From positions 2,170,001 through 2,234,000 of the forward strand of contig NZ_JBGKAC010000001.1 of NCBI RefSeq assembly GCF_041361465.1: DNA of 64,000 nt. Reading direction: 5' to 3'. Origin of the DNA: Halobaculum sp. MBLA0143. GTDB lineage: Archaea; Halobacteriota; Halobacteria; Halobacteriales; Haloferacaceae. The position numbers and the translations under genes were made by a program. Of this stretch, positions 50,084 to 59,583 are shown in pieces. Numbering within the stretch: the first letter of the stretch is position 1; each line of letters starts with the position of its first letter. The notes under the pieces are model-generated. The model saw only the letters and a program-made list of their open reading frames with translations, searched no databases and was not told the DNA's origin.

Positions 50084-53000
50084 GTGACGAAGGAGTACAT
50101 CGAGGTGCGCGGAGCGGAGGAACACAACCTGAAGGATCTCGACGTAGAGATTCCACGCGAGGAGTTCACCGTCGTCACCGGGCTGTCGGGGTCGGGGAAG
50201 TCGTCGCTGGCGTTCGAGACCATCTACGCCGAAGGCCAACGCCGGTACATCGAGTCGCTGTCGGCGTACGCCCGGAACTTCCTGGGCCAGATGGACAAGC
50301 CGCAGGTGGAGAGCGTCGAGGGGCTGTCGCCGGCGATCTCTATCGACCAGAAGAACGCCGCCAACAACCCCCGGTCGACCGTCGGGACCGTCACGGAGCT
50401 CCACGACTACCTCCGACTGCTGTACGCTCGGGTCGGGACACCCCACTGTCCGGAGTGTGGCCGGGAGGTCGGCGAACAGAGCGCCCAGCAGATGGTCCGC
50501 CGGCTGTTGGAACTGCCCGAGGGGACGCGAGCGAAGCTGGCCGCGCCGGTCGTCCGGGACCAGAAGGGCGCCTTCGAGGACCTGTTCGAGGAGCTCGCGG
50601 GCGAGGGGTACACCCGCGTCGAGGTGGACGGAGAACCGTTCGACCTCTCCGTCGAGACGCCGGAGTTGGACGAGAACTACGACCACACGGTCGACGTGGT
50701 GGTCGACCGCGTGAAGCTGCGCCCCGCGGACCGCTCGCGGATCACCGACTCCGTCGAGACGGCCCTGGAGGAGGCCGACGGCACGCTGAAGGTGATCCTC
50801 CCCGACCCACCGGCGGCCGTCCGCGACGGCGAGGTGGACATCGGCACACAGTCCCGGTCGACGGGCGACCTCGCGGGCGACGACGACGAGCGTCTGCTCG
50901 CGGAGTTCTCGGAGGAGCTGGCGTGTACGGTCTGCGGAATCGACTTCTCGCCTATCGAGACCCGGTCCTTCTCGTTCAACTCGCCGTACGGCGCCTGCCC
51001 GGAGTGTGAGGGGATCGGCTCCACCAAGGAGGTGGACCCGGATCTGGTCGTGGAAGACCCGTCGAAGCCGCTCCGGGAGGTGTTCGAGCCGTGGAGCTAC
51101 GATCGGACGTACTACCGCACGCGGATCGACAACGTCGCCGACTACTTCGGCGTCGACGTCGACACGCCGTTCGCGGACCTCTCCGAGCACGTCCGCCAGC
51201 AGTTCCTCTGGGGCACGGACGAACAGGTGACGTTCACGCGCCAGACGAAAGACGGCGTCCGCCGGAAGACCAAGCGGTTCGAGGGCGTCATCCCGAACCT
51301 GGAGCGACGCCACGTGGAGACGGACTCCGACCGTACCCGCGACCACATCGAGGAGTTCATGGCCGTCACGACCTGCCCGGAGTGTGACGGCACCCGACTC
51401 AAGCCGCAGTCCCGGTCGGTCCTCGTCGACGACACGTCGATCACGGAGGTGAACCGGCTGTCCATCGGGGACGCGCTCGCCCACTTCGAGGGGATGGAAG
51501 CGGAGCTGACGGAGCGGGAACGCACCATCGCCGAGGAGATTCTCAAGGAGATCCGCGCCCGCCTCGGGTTCATGGAGGAGGTGGGGCTGGAGTACCTCAC
51601 CCTCGACCGCGAGGCCGCGACCCTCTCTGGCGGCGAGAGCCAACGCATCCGGCTGGCCACGCAGGTCGGCTCCGGGCTCGTCGGGGTGTTGTACGTCTTA
51701 GACGAGCCGTCTATCGGACTCCACCAGCGCGACAACGACCGGCTGCTAGACACGCTAGAGGGGCTGCGCGACCTGGGCAACACCCTCCTCGTGGTCGAAC
51801 ACGACGAAGAGACGATGCGCCGCGCGGACAACATCGTCGACATGGGCCCGGGCCCGGGCAAACAGGGCGGCGAGGTGGTCGTTCAGGGCGAGTTCGACGA
51901 CGTTGTCGCCGCAGACGAGTCGATCACCGGCGACTTCCTGGCCGGCCGCGAGCAGATTCCCGTTCCCGAGGAACGCCGCGAGGCCGACGGCGAACTCGTG
52001 ATCCGTGGCGCCCGCCAACACAACCTCCGGGATCTGGACGTGCCGGTCCCGTTGGGGCAGTTCACCGCGATCACCGGCGTCTCCGGCTCCGGGAAGTCCA
52101 CGCTGATGCACGACGTGTTGTACAAGGGGCTCGCCCGGGAGATGAACGACAACACGGAGGTGGACCCGGGGGACCACGACCGGATCGAGGGGACCGAGGC
52201 GGTCGAGAACGTCCGGCTGATCGACCAGTCACCCATCGGTCGGACCCCGCGGTCCAACCCCGCGACGTACACCGGCGTGTTCGACCACATCCGGGAGCTG
52301 TTCGCGGAGACGGAGCTGTCGAAGCAACGCGGCTACGAGAAGGGTCGGTTCTCGTTCAACGTGAAGGGCGGCCGCTGTGAGGAGTGTGGCGGCCAGGGCA
52401 CCGTCAAGATCGAGATGAACTTCCTGTCGGACGTGTACGTCCCCTGCGAGGAGTGTGACGGCGCCCGCTACAACGACGAGACGCTGGACGTGACGTACAA
52501 AGGCGAGACGATCTCGGACGTGCTCGACATGTCCGTCGCCGAAGCCAGCGACTTCTTCGACAGCCACTCGGCGCTCTCGCGCCGACTCGAACTGTTGGAG
52601 GACGTCGGCTTGGGTTACATGCAGCTGGGTCAGCCGTCGACGACGCTGTCGGGGGGGGAGGCCCAGCGCGTCAAGCTCGCCGAGGAACTGGGGAAGCGCG
52701 ACTCCGGCGAGACGCTGTACCTCCTAGACGAGCCGACCACCGGGCTCCACAAGGCCGACGAACGGAAGCTGATCGAGGTGCTCCACCGGCTGACGGACAA
52801 GGGCAACACCGTCGTCGTGATCGAGCACGAACTGGACCTGGTGAAGAACGCCGACAACGTGGTCGACCTCGGGCCGGAGGGCGGCGAGGACGGCGGCGCG
52901 CTCGTCGCGACTGGGACGCCCGAGGCGGTCGCCCGCGACGACGACTCACACACCGGGCGCTACCTCCGGGACCTGTTGCCGGACGTGGACGTGGAGGGGC

Positions 53001-53086
53001 CGCGAGCCGATCGACGGCAGCCCGCGAAAGGCGACGAGACCGACGACGAAGAGGAAGCCGAGGCACCGGCGGCGTCGGACGACTGA
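50084..53086 (+). CDS. uvrA: Excinuclease ABC subunit A
   Basis: A 1000-residue UvrA, the damage-sensing ATPase of nucleotide excision repair. Two ABC modules: Walker [10 protein letters not shown] (about 32-40) and G-V-S-G-S-G-K-S-T (about 665-673). Signatures are L-S-G-G-E-S-Q-R and L-S-G-G-E-A-Q-R. The N-terminal UvrB-binding Zn site starts at C-P-E-C-G. The C-terminal zinc finger is C-E-E-C-G-G-Q-G-T...C-E-E-C-D-G. The C-terminal 30 residues are an acidic Glu/Asp/Ala tail. Start is GTG 50084. uvrB and uvrC are not in the window. Confidence 0.97.
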   Translation: MTKEYIEVRGAEEHNLKDLDVEIPREEFTVVTGLSGSGKSSLAFETIYAEGQRRYIESLSAYARNFLGQMDKPQVESVEGLSPAISIDQKNAANNPRSTVGTVTELHDYLRLLYARVGTPHCPECGREVGEQSAQQMVRRLLELPEGTRAKLAAPVVRDQKGAFEDLFEELAGEGYTRVEVDGEPFDLSVETPELDENYDHTVDVVVDRVKLRPADRSRITDSVETALEEADGTLKVILPDPPAAVRDGEVDIGTQSRSTGDLAGDDDERLLAEFSEELACTVCGIDFSPIETRSFSFNSPYGACPECEGIGSTKEVDPDLVVEDPSKPLREVFEPWSYDRTYYRTRIDNVADYFGVDVDTPFADLSEHVRQQFLWGTDEQVTFTRQTKDGVRRKTKRFEGVIPNLERRHVETDSDRTRDHIEEFMAVTTCPECDGTRLKPQSRSVLVDDTSITEVNRLSIGDALAHFEGMEAELTERERTIAEEILKEIRARLGFMEEVGLEYLTLDREAATLSGGESQRIRLATQVGSGLVGVLYVLDEPSIGLHQRDNDRLLDTLEGLRDLGNTLLVVEHDEETMRRADNIVDMGPGPGKQGGEVVVQGEFDDVVAADESITGDFLAGREQIPVPEERREADGELVIRGARQHNLRDLDVPVPLGQFTAITGVSGSGKSTLMHDVLYKGLAREMNDNTEVDPGDHDRIEGTEAVENVRLIDQSPIGRTPRSNPATYTGVFDHIRELFAETELSKQRGYEKGRFSFNVKGGRCEECGGQGTVKIEMNFLSDVYVPCEECDGARYNDETLDVTYKGETISDVLDMSVAEASDFFDSHSALSRRLELLEDVGLGYMQLGQPSTTLSGGEAQRVKLAEELGKRDSGETLYLLDEPTTGLHKADERKLIEVLHRLTDKGNTVVVIEHELDLVKNADNVVDLGPEGGEDGGALVATGTPEAVARDDDSHTGRYLRDLLPDVDVEGPRADRRQPAKGDETDDEEEAEAPAASDD

Positions 53087-53093
53087 TGGGGAG

Positions 53094-53657
53094 TTAGTCG
53101 TCTGCCGCTTCGATCAGCCGCTCGCCACGACGGATCAGGCTCGCGCTCAGTCGTTCCCCCACCTCGTCCATCGCGTACAGTCTGTCGACGGCAGTCTCGG
53201 TGTCGATCGAACCGAGTTCGACCGCTCGGACGAGAATACCGATCGGGCCAGTGACGGGAATGGACAGCGCCTGACACGTCTCGCGGAGCGGCTTGTCGTC
53301 GCTTGCGACTACGACCTCCTGGCGGGCAGACAGCGCGTGTGCGAGGAGTGCAGTGTCACCTTCGACTCGAACATCGTTCTCATCAGCCGTTTCGGGCAAG
53401 CGGGCGGTGTGCTCGGCTCCCAAGTGGTTCGCTGCGTCGCGGAGTTCCGTGAGTGGTGGAAGGTCGGCGATATTGATCCACCCGTTGGTGACAGCTGTCG
53501 AGAGTCGGGAGACACCTGGATCGTCGCGCACCTCGCGGTCGACGGCCTCCGGAACGATCACACGACCGTCGATCACACGCAACAACGATAGTTCGCCAAC
53601 TTCGGACAGGCGGACGACGACACTAGCGTCCGTCAGAATCGTCCGTTGGTCGGTCAT
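53094..53657 (-). CDS. PIN-domain toxin-like protein (DUF3368-like)
   Basis: 187 residues. T-I-L-T-D-A-S-V-V-V-R-L (Asp about 9) opens the PIN fold. V-P-E-A-V-D-R-E-V (about 35-43), E-G-D-T-A-L-L-A-H-A-L and V-V-A-S-D-D-K-P-L-R-E-T-C give the further acidic residues. The end I-P-V-T-G-P-I-G-I-L-V-R-A-V-E-L-G is typical of DUF3368 PIN proteins. It overlaps the upstream antitoxin gene by four bases. Confidence 0.85.
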   Translation of the reverse strand: MTDQRTILTDASVVVRLSEVGELSLLRVIDGRVIVPEAVDREVRDDPGVSRLSTAVTNGWINIADLPPLTELRDAANHLGAEHTARLPETADENDVRVEGDTALLAHALSARQEVVVASDDKPLRETCQALSIPVTGPIGILVRAVELGSIDTETAVDRLYAMDEVGERLSASLIRRGERLIEAADD

Positions 53658-53950
53658 CTGAGCGCGTCGACATCGTCCGCCAACTCGGAGACATCGTAGT
53701 TCAACAGGACACCCCGCTCGTTCGCCTCGCGCATCATCTCGGCAATCGAGAGGTTGGCGATGTCGGCCGCACCGCGAATGCCGACCTCACCGTCTCTGTA
53801 CTGCTCGATCGCAGCACGGACGAGTTCCTCACGAGCTCCGCGCTGGACGGCCGCTCGAATCGCCTCACTCCGGCTTCCGCCACGTTCCTCTGCGAGTCTG
53901 TCGAGGAGATCTATCTCCTCATCGTCCATCCGAGCCGTGACGTTCTCCAT
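53654..53950 (-). CDS. RHH/UPF0175-like antitoxin
   Basis: 98 residues. M-E-N-V-T-A-R-M-D-D-E-E-I-D-L-L-D-R-L-A with S-R-S-E-A-I-R-A-A-V is a ribbon-helix-helix DNA-binding domain. The second half, G-E-V-G-I-R-G-A-A-D-I-A-N-L-S-I-A-E-M-M, is an UPF0175-type wrap. ATGA overlap with the PIN gene marks a toxin-antitoxin operon. Confidence 0.85.
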   Translation of the reverse strand: MENVTARMDDEEIDLLDRLAEERGGSRSEAIRAAVQRGAREELVRAAIEQYRDGEVGIRGAADIANLSIAEMMREANERGVLLNYDVSELADDVDALR

Positions 53951-53965
53951 GCGTAATGCAACGCA
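53950..53965. promoter_or_regulatory. Inverted repeat upstream of the antitoxin
   Basis: TGCGT-N6-ACGCA begins at the antitoxin start codon. On the minus strand CATTACG also occurs twice with 20-bp spacing across 53947-53977. Either arrangement suits an RHH repressor dimer-of-dimers controlling its own operon. Confidence 0.5.
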
Positions 53966-54010
53966 ATCAGACGTAATGAGATTTGGGGAATAAACAATCC
54001 GATTGCTGAC

Positions 54011-55273
54011 TCACCGTCGCCACAGCCACGCCACACCCTCGACGAGCAGCCAGACGGCGACGACCGGGACGGTCACGAGCAACGTCGCGGCGTCGGCGGT
54101 CGTCGTCCACGTCGGTAGGACGAACAGGAGTCCGTGGAGGACCAACGGCGGTGCCGCGCGGGCGACGCGGTACGCCGGGGCGAGCCCCGTCGCCTCCGGG
54201 GTGCGGGAGGTCAGACCGGCGCGGTCGGCGGTCGGGCCGCGGCTCTCGTCGCCGGTGCCCAGCAGTTCCACGTCGTAGACGCCGTCCGGGAACGGCGCGC
54301 TGGCGGCGACAGAACCGTTCCGGCCGACGACGAGCACCCGCGAGCCGTGGGAGTCGGCGACGAGTGTCCGCCCGGACGGGAGTCGGTCGGCGTCACGCGG
54401 CCACTGGAGTCTGCGGTCGGCCCACCGCCACGTCCGGGTCCAGTTGCCGTCCGTGCGGCGGTACTCCACGAGCCGGTTGTTCTCGCTGTCGGCGATCAGC
54501 ACCGCCGGCCCACCCCGCGACCGCGGGATGTAGTCCGGGTTGTGCGGCTCGTACAGCCGGTCGTGGGCGCCGTCTGCACCGAGCGTCCAGTTGGCCTGGA
54601 CCCCCTCGCCCGGCTCCAAGAACACGACCTGGTCGTGGTTGCGGAGGTTGACCATCACGCGGCCGTCCGGGAGCAGCTCCACGTCGTTGAGGTGGGTCCA
54701 GTCTGCGGGGTAGCGCCCGCCGCTGTCGGGCGAGAACGCCGACGACACGCGCCACTCCCAGAGCACCTCGCCCGTAGTCGTGTTCACCGTGTACACTCGG
54801 TCGGGGTGGCTGATGTCCGCGATCAGGAGGACGCTGTCGTTCACCCGGTCGACGTCGTGGATCTGTTTCGACCCCCGAACGTCGGCGACGGTCGTGTACA
54901 GCCGGGTCACCTCGCCGGTCGTCAGGTTCAGGCGTTCGACCACGTTCAGGAGGCAGCCGTCGCAGTCGGCGGCGTCCTGATCGCTGGCGACGTACTCCAC
55001 CGTCCGATCGCCGACCGGACTCGGGTCTACGTCGTGGTAGATGTCCCACGTCTGGTTGCGGTACTGGAGGTTGCCGTCCGGACCGTAGGCGACGATCTGG
55101 CCGGGGCCGGTGCCGTCGACAGTCGCCACGAGCGTGTCGTCGGTCGTCGCCGGTGCGCCGACGGCCGGGTCGCCGGCGAGTGCGGACTGCCCGAGAGCGA
55201 CGACTGCCAGGAGGGCGGCGGCGAGCGCGAGCAGTCGGAGGAGCGTCAGCGGTCGAACTGCGAGACGGGACAC
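54011..55273 (-). CDS. Arylsulfotransferase (ASST)-like membrane-anchored propeller
   Basis: 420 residues from GTG 55273. An N-terminal helix (about 8-30) exposes the propeller outside. H-D-V-D-R-V-N-D-S-V-L-L-I-A-D, W-T-H-L-N-D-V-E-L-L-P-D-G-R-V-M-V and V-L-I-A-D-S-E-N-N-R-L-V-E-Y are blade motifs of the ASST/aryl-sulfate sulfotransferase group. C-D-G-C near residue 105 suggests a disulfide. One or two hydrophobic helices close the protein. Sulfotransferase activity is not certain. Confidence 0.8.
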   Translation of the reverse strand: MSRLAVRPLTLLRLLALAAALLAVVALGQSALAGDPAVGAPATTDDTLVATVDGTGPGQIVAYGPDGNLQYRNQTWDIYHDVDPSPVGDRTVEYVASDQDAADCDGCLLNVVERLNLTTGEVTRLYTTVADVRGSKQIHDVDRVNDSVLLIADISHPDRVYTVNTTTGEVLWEWRVSSAFSPDSGGRYPADWTHLNDVELLPDGRVMVNLRNHDQVVFLEPGEGVQANWTLGADGAHDRLYEPHNPDYIPRSRGGPAVLIADSENNRLVEYRRTDGNWTRTWRWADRRLQWPRDADRLPSGRTLVADSHGSRVLVVGRNGSVAASAPFPDGVYDVELLGTGDESRGPTADRAGLTSRTPEATGLAPAYRVARAAPPLVLHGLLFVLPTWTTTADAATLLVTVPVVAVWLLVEGVAWLWRR

Positions 55274-55312
55274 GCCGGTGTTGGCGTCGGCTCGGTTGAA
55301 AAGTCCTGGCGT

Positions 55313-55888
55313 CTACCGCCCGACGGCCGCGCCGTCGCCGCGTCCACGGACGAGGTGGATCACAGTCGCCAGTCCGGTCGGGCCGAGACCCAACAGCAGC
55401 GCGGCCGCGAGACTGCCGGCGACGCGGAGTTGCCCGTACAGTATGCCGTCCCACACGGGGCCGCCGGCGACGGCGAACGCCGCCGCGCCGACGACTGCCG
55501 TCGGCGGCCACCCGGCCAACACCCGCCCGAACGGGAGTCGCCGGGTCGCGCCGACGGCCAACGGGAACACCCAGACGCTCAGTCCGGCCGCGAGCGCGAC
55601 GGCGCCGAACGCCGGCGCGTCGCCGGGGTCTACGGCGACGGCGGCCGCGACCGCGACGGTCACGGCCGCAGCGACGGCCAACCCGACCGCGACAGTCAGG
55701 AAGCGATCCGCGTCGACGCCGCGCCAGACGCCGACGATCGCCGCCGGGACGGCGAGCACGGCCGCGAGCCCGGCGGCGACCGGCAGCGCCGGCGCGACCG
55801 TGTTGCCGTCGACGCGCGCGACTGCGGGTAGGAGGGCTGTGACGACGGCGAGCGAGCCGACTGCGAGCGCAGAGCGGTCCAGACTCAC
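55313..55888 (-). CDS. Membrane protein of unknown function
   Basis: 191 residues from GTG 55888 (M-S-L-D-R-S-A-L-A-V). Five to six Ala/Val/Gly helices with few charged residues, ending V-I-H-L-V-R-G-R-G-D-G. Not recognised. It is 39 bases upstream of the ASST-like gene on the same strand, so possibly co-transcribed. Confidence 0.6.
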   Translation of the reverse strand: MSLDRSALAVGSLAVVTALLPAVARVDGNTVAPALPVAAGLAAVLAVPAAIVGVWRGVDADRFLTVAVGLAVAAAVTVAVAAAVAVDPGDAPAFGAVALAAGLSVWVFPLAVGATRRLPFGRVLAGWPPTAVVGAAAFAVAGGPVWDGILYGQLRVAGSLAAALLLGLGPTGLATVIHLVRGRGDGAAVGR

Positions 55889-56031
55889 GGGTGGGGCGAG
55901 GGTCGGGCGGGACAAGAAACTACTCGCCGTCCACCGGCCGACCGCCGTCGAGCCGTCGCCGACGCCCGATTCTCGTCTGCTCGTCACGGACGGCCGGAAC
56001 GTTCCTGTCCGCGGCGCGTCGAGACGGGAGG

Positions 56032-57102
56032 GTGACCGAACTCCACGCACTCCTGGGCGACTGTCACAGACGAGTCGACACTGCGACCGGCACTGTGGTC
56101 GAGAGCGACACGCTCGACGGCCGGCGGCTGGAGTGTGTCGCCGCGGACGGCGCCGGGCGCGTGTTCGTCGGGACGTTCGACGCCGGGCTCTGGCGGTCGA
56201 CGGACGGCGGCGAGACGTTCGAGCAGGTCTCCCTCGACGAGACGTTCGAACGGGCGTCACTCGACGAGACGTTCGAACGGGCGTCACTCGACGAGACGAC
56301 GTCGCCGGGCGAGACGGCGTCACCGCCGGCGGTGACGGCGGTCGCCGTCGCCGCCGACGACCCGGCAGAAGTGTGGGTCGGGACGGAGCCGTCCGGGGTG
56401 TACCGGTCGACGGACGGCGGCGAGACGTTCGCGCGACGGCCGGGGCTGACCGACCTGGACTCCGCCGACGAGTGGTCGTTCCCGCCGCGGCCGGACACCC
56501 ACCACGTCCGGTGGCTCGCGCCGGACCCGAGCGACCCCGACCGGTGGTACGTCGCCGTCGAGGCCGGCGCGCTCGTCCGGACGCCCGACCGCGGGATGAC
56601 CTGGCGCGACCGCGTCGCCGACGGCCCGCGCGACACGCACACGATTGCGACCCACCCGGACCGGCCGGAGACGGCGTGGGTCGCCGCCGGCGACGGCTTC
56701 GCCGTGACCACGGACGGCGGCGAGACGTGGTCGTTCCCGACCGCGGGGCTGGAACGGACGTACTGCTGGAGCCTGGCGGTCGACCCCGACGACCCCGACC
56801 GACTCCTGGTGTCGGCCGCGCGCTCCGCCCGGGAGGCCCACACCGCCGCCCGGGCGGAGACGTACGTCTACCGACGCGCCGGCGACGACTGGGAGCGACT
56901 GGACGGACGCGGGCTGCCGCTGGGCGAGGGGGTGACGCGACCGGTGTTGTGTCGCGGTGGCGACGCGGGAGAGTGTTTCGCACTGTCGAACCGCGGGCTG
57001 TTCCGGACGACCGACTGGGGTGACTCTTGGGAGGCGGTGGGAGTCGAGTGGCCCGAGCGGGTCGAGACGGGGACGGCGCGGGGACTGACGGTGGTGGAGT
57101 AG
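56032..57102 (+). CDS. BNR/Asp-box repeat beta-propeller protein
   Basis: 356 residues from GTG 56032. S-T-D-G-G-E-T-F and T-T-D-G-G-E-T-W repeats, plus T-P-D-R-G-M-T-W and T-T-D-W-G-D-S-W, are Asp-box turns of a sialidase/VPS10-type propeller. No signal peptide is visible, so it is probably cytoplasmic. A nine-residue unit (L-D-E-T-F-E-R-A-S) is tandemly duplicated near residue 70. No sialidase Arg triad identified, so enzymatic activity is doubtful. Confidence 0.78.
   Translation: MTELHALLGDCHRRVDTATGTVVESDTLDGRRLECVAADGAGRVFVGTFDAGLWRSTDGGETFEQVSLDETFERASLDETFERASLDETTSPGETASPPAVTAVAVAADDPAEVWVGTEPSGVYRSTDGGETFARRPGLTDLDSADEWSFPPRPDTHHVRWLAPDPSDPDRWYVAVEAGALVRTPDRGMTWRDRVADGPRDTHTIATHPDRPETAWVAAGDGFAVTTDGGETWSFPTAGLERTYCWSLAVDPDDPDRLLVSAARSAREAHTAARAETYVYRRAGDDWERLDGRGLPLGEGVTRPVLCRGGDAGECFALSNRGLFRTTDWGDSWEAVGVEWPERVETGTARGLTVVE
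56233..56298. repeat. 27-bp tandem repeat inside the BNR gene
   Basis: Two perfect 27-bp copies (56233-56259 and 56260-56286) and a partial third. The unit length keeps the frame and encodes nine residues in a loop between blades. Confidence 0.92.
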
Positions 57103-57190
57103 GTTAACCGTAATTTTACTCGTAGTATCGAATGTTGGAGTATCGCAGTTCGGACAGGTACAAGAGCAAGGGGGCGTTGTGTCGACTTAG

Positions 57191-57568
57191 ATGTCCGAGT
57201 CGGAAGAGCAGACCGTTACTCGGGGCCACGAGAGTGCCGACTCGGACACGGTGCGTGGCGAGAACTCGGTAGATAGCGAGGGGTCGCTTCGGTTTGAGCA
57301 GTGGGAACAGTGGTGCGACTCCTATAGGTCCGACTTCGATGGATCGTACACTGAGCGGCTACGAGGGCTGACGAAGTACGCCGTGACGTGGGGCCTCCTG
57401 TTGGGTTCAACCGGATCCGCCCTCGGCCTCACTATCCACCTATTGCTCGCGGTGCTTCCGGTGAGCTTGTTTGGCTCGTTTCTCGGTAACGTCGGAGCGG
57501 TTGTCTCCATCGCACTCGCACCCTGGGGCGCCGCCGTCGGAGGGAAGATCAACGAACTGTTCGGTTAG
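57191..57568 (+). CDS. Membrane protein with acidic N-terminus, unknown
   Basis: 125 residues: about 60 polar residues (E-E-Q-T-V-T-R-G-H-E-S-A), then two hydrophobic helices and G-K-I-N-E-L-F-G at the end. GC is lower than in neighbours. It converges with the next gene, the stops overlapping as TTAG. Not recognised. Confidence 0.55.
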   Translation: MSESEEQTVTRGHESADSDTVRGENSVDSEGSLRFEQWEQWCDSYRSDFDGSYTERLRGLTKYAVTWGLLLGSTGSALGLTIHLLLAVLPVSLFGSFLGNVGAVVSIALAPWGAAVGGKINELFG

Positions 57569-58185
57569 CGCGACGACGACCGGCCGAACAGGCTGTCGCG
57601 GTTGACGAATACGGTCGGCCAGCGCCGCCAAGTCGCAACCCGTTCCGATCCACGACGGACGTTCGGGTCCTTATCCCCGTCATCCGATCGGAGAACGTTC
57701 CGGACGGCGAGTCGGGCGAGCAACAGCGACGCGAGAGTGTAGACAGCCACTCCAGTGACACTGAGTGGCACCGGTGCCGGGAGCGCATCCAGCGTCGTGA
57801 GTTCCTCCCACCACGGGTAGAACAGTCCCATGAAGACGACCGCGTCCGTGGAGAGTCCGAGTAAGTTTCCGACAGCCGGCAGGGCAACCGCGGCGAACGC
57901 GACGATCCCGGAGTAGATGGTCACCGCCAGCAAGCCCCTCCCGAGCATCTGGAGACCGCTTGACTCTGCCGTCTCACCGTCGGACTGCCGGAGCTGCCAG
58001 GCGAGTACGAACCCGTAGCCGACGACAACAGCGACCGCGACCCTGGCTGCCGGGTCGCCACGGCCGAGCGCCCACTGCAACCCCGGCATCGACATCATCC
58101 CGACCAGAACTGTCGACAGCGTCGCCGCGAAGACGACGCCGACGACGAACCGGACAGGGTCACGGGGTATTTGATCGGTGGTCAT
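57565..58185 (-). CDS. Multi-helix membrane protein, unknown
   Basis: 206 residues with about five hydrophobic segments and a basic tail (R-R-W-P-T-V-F-V-N-R). F-Y-P-W-W-E-E-L-T-T-L (about 122-132) is a distinctive polar segment at the membrane surface. GC is lower than flanking genes. Its TATA box is strong. No family recognised. Confidence 0.6.
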   Translation of the reverse strand: MTTDQIPRDPVRFVVGVVFAATLSTVLVGMMSMPGLQWALGRGDPAARVAVAVVVGYGFVLAWQLRQSDGETAESSGLQMLGRGLLAVTIYSGIVAFAAVALPAVGNLLGLSTDAVVFMGLFYPWWEELTTLDALPAPVPLSVTGVAVYTLASLLLARLAVRNVLRSDDGDKDPNVRRGSERVATWRRWPTVFVNRDSLFGRSSSR

Positions 58186-58191
58186 CAGTTG

Positions 58192-58266
58192 CTAGTTCGC
58201 TCACTCGACATATACATCTTATGCGTGAGACAACGAGCGAGTTCGCAGTGTTCGAGTGAGTGCTAG
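58192..58266. promoter_or_regulatory. Promoter with flanking inverted repeat upstream of the 57565-58185 gene
   Basis: TGTATATGT on the minus strand (58208-58216) is about 27 bases upstream of the ATG at 58185. An imperfect inverted repeat (CTAGTTCGCTCACTCGA at 58192-58208 and TCGAGTGAGTGCTAG at 58252-58266) brackets the box, with one arm between TATA and start. Possible operator pair or hairpin. Confidence 0.45.
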
Positions 58267-58400
58267 TCGGTAGTCGCGTTCACCGCTGCGTTCGACATTC
58301 GACTCTAGCTGGACACCACAGAGACAGGCGTTGCAACGATTGACCACGACCCCGTCACAGTTCCACGAGACATATGTGGACCGGGCCGCAACAGCGGTTC

Positions 58401-59483
58401 ATGTACGACTTCCTCGTCGTCGGTGTCGGTCCCGCCGGCGCGCGCTTCGCCCGGCGCGCCGCCGACGTGGGCTACGACGTGCTCGCCCTGGAGAAGGGCG
58501 AGGTGGGTGACCCGCTGGCGTGTTCCGGCCACGTGTCGACGGACCTGTGGGAGTACGTCCCGGAGTCGGCCCGCGAGCGACTGTTCCAGAACCGGATCTA
58601 CGGCGCCGACTTCCACGTCGGCGGCCCGGGGACGGACGCCCACCGCTTCTACAAGCGCGAGGCGGTGTCGAACGTGATCGACCGCGTGGAGTTAGACCGG
58701 ACGCTGGCGGACGCCGCCCGGGCGGCCGGCGCAGACGTGCGCGAGGGCCACACCGTCACGGCGGTCAGGGAGCACAGCGACCGCGTGACGGCGGCGGTGT
58801 CGACACCGGACGGGCAGACGGCGTTCGAGGCCAAGCTGCTGGCGGGCGCGGACGGCCCGGTGTCGCGGGTCCGGACGGAGGTGGGGCTGCCGGAGCCGGA
58901 CGAACGACTCCACGGCGTGTTGGCGTTCGACGACGCGCCGGACGACGGCGACCACGTCGACGTCCACCTCACGGCGCCACGGTTCTTCGCCTGGCGTATC
59001 CCTCGCGGGGACGCCGGGGTGGAGTACGGGCTGGCTGCGCCGCCGGGCGACTCCGTCTCGGAGATGTTCGACCGGCTCACGGCCGCCTACGACGTCGAGA
59101 CGGACCGGTTCTGTTCCGGCGCCATCCCCATCGGGCCGCCGGCGTCGACGACGAACGAACGGGTGTTCCTGTTGGGGGACGCCGCCGGCCAGACGAAGCC
59201 GTTCACCGGCGGCGGCATCCTCTACGGGATGCGGGCCGCCGACGTGGCCGCGGACGTGATCGACCCGACCGACCCCGGGACGCTGTCGGCCTACGAGACG
59301 GGCTGGCGGTCGGAGCTGGCCAACGAGATCAGACTCGGCCGGTGGGTCCGGCGGGCGTACTCGCTGCCAGAGCCGCTCCAGCGGCTGGGACTCCGGCTGT
59401 TGTCCGGGGAGATCGGCGTCCACATGGACGAACCCAGCTCCTTCTTCTCGCGGGAGAACCTGGCGAAGCTGGTGGGCCGGTAG
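58401..59483 (+). CDS. Geranylgeranyl reductase family FAD protein (lipid saturation)
   Basis: 360 residues from ATG 58401. The FAD-binding GxGxxG motif is F-L-V-V-G-V-G-P-A-G-A-R-F-A-R (about 4-18). E-K-G-E-V-G-D-P-L-A-C-S-G-H-V-S-T fits the archaeal lipid-reductase active-site loop, and G-D-A-A-G-Q-T-K-P-F-T-G-G-G-I is the second FAD motif. It probably saturates the geranylgeranyl chains of archaeol lipids. The ATG at 58374 is less likely, since CATATG at that point is the TATA element 28 bases ahead of 58401. Confidence 0.9.
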   Translation: MYDFLVVGVGPAGARFARRAADVGYDVLALEKGEVGDPLACSGHVSTDLWEYVPESARERLFQNRIYGADFHVGGPGTDAHRFYKREAVSNVIDRVELDRTLADAARAAGADVREGHTVTAVREHSDRVTAAVSTPDGQTAFEAKLLAGADGPVSRVRTEVGLPEPDERLHGVLAFDDAPDDGDHVDVHLTAPRFFAWRIPRGDAGVEYGLAAPPGDSVSEMFDRLTAAYDVETDRFCSGAIPIGPPASTTNERVFLLGDAAGQTKPFTGGGILYGMRAADVAADVIDPTDPGTLSAYETGWRSELANEIRLGRWVRRAYSLPEPLQRLGLRLLSGEIGVHMDEPSSFFSRENLAKLVGR

Positions 59484-59485
59484 GA

Positions 59486-59583
59486 GACTCAGTCGCCAGT
59501 CGCCGGTCGGCCGTGGCAGTCGGTCATCAGACTCAGTCGCCAGTCGCCGGTCGGCCGTGGCAGTCGGTCGTCAGACTCAGTCG
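59486..59583. repeat. 44-bp tandem repeat (two copies and a partial third)
   Basis: Copies at 59486-59529 and 59530-59573 differ at one base; a partial third starts at 59574. The partial copy contains the stop codon of the minus-strand YgfZ/GcvT gene, so the array is anchored at that stop. Confidence 0.9.
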
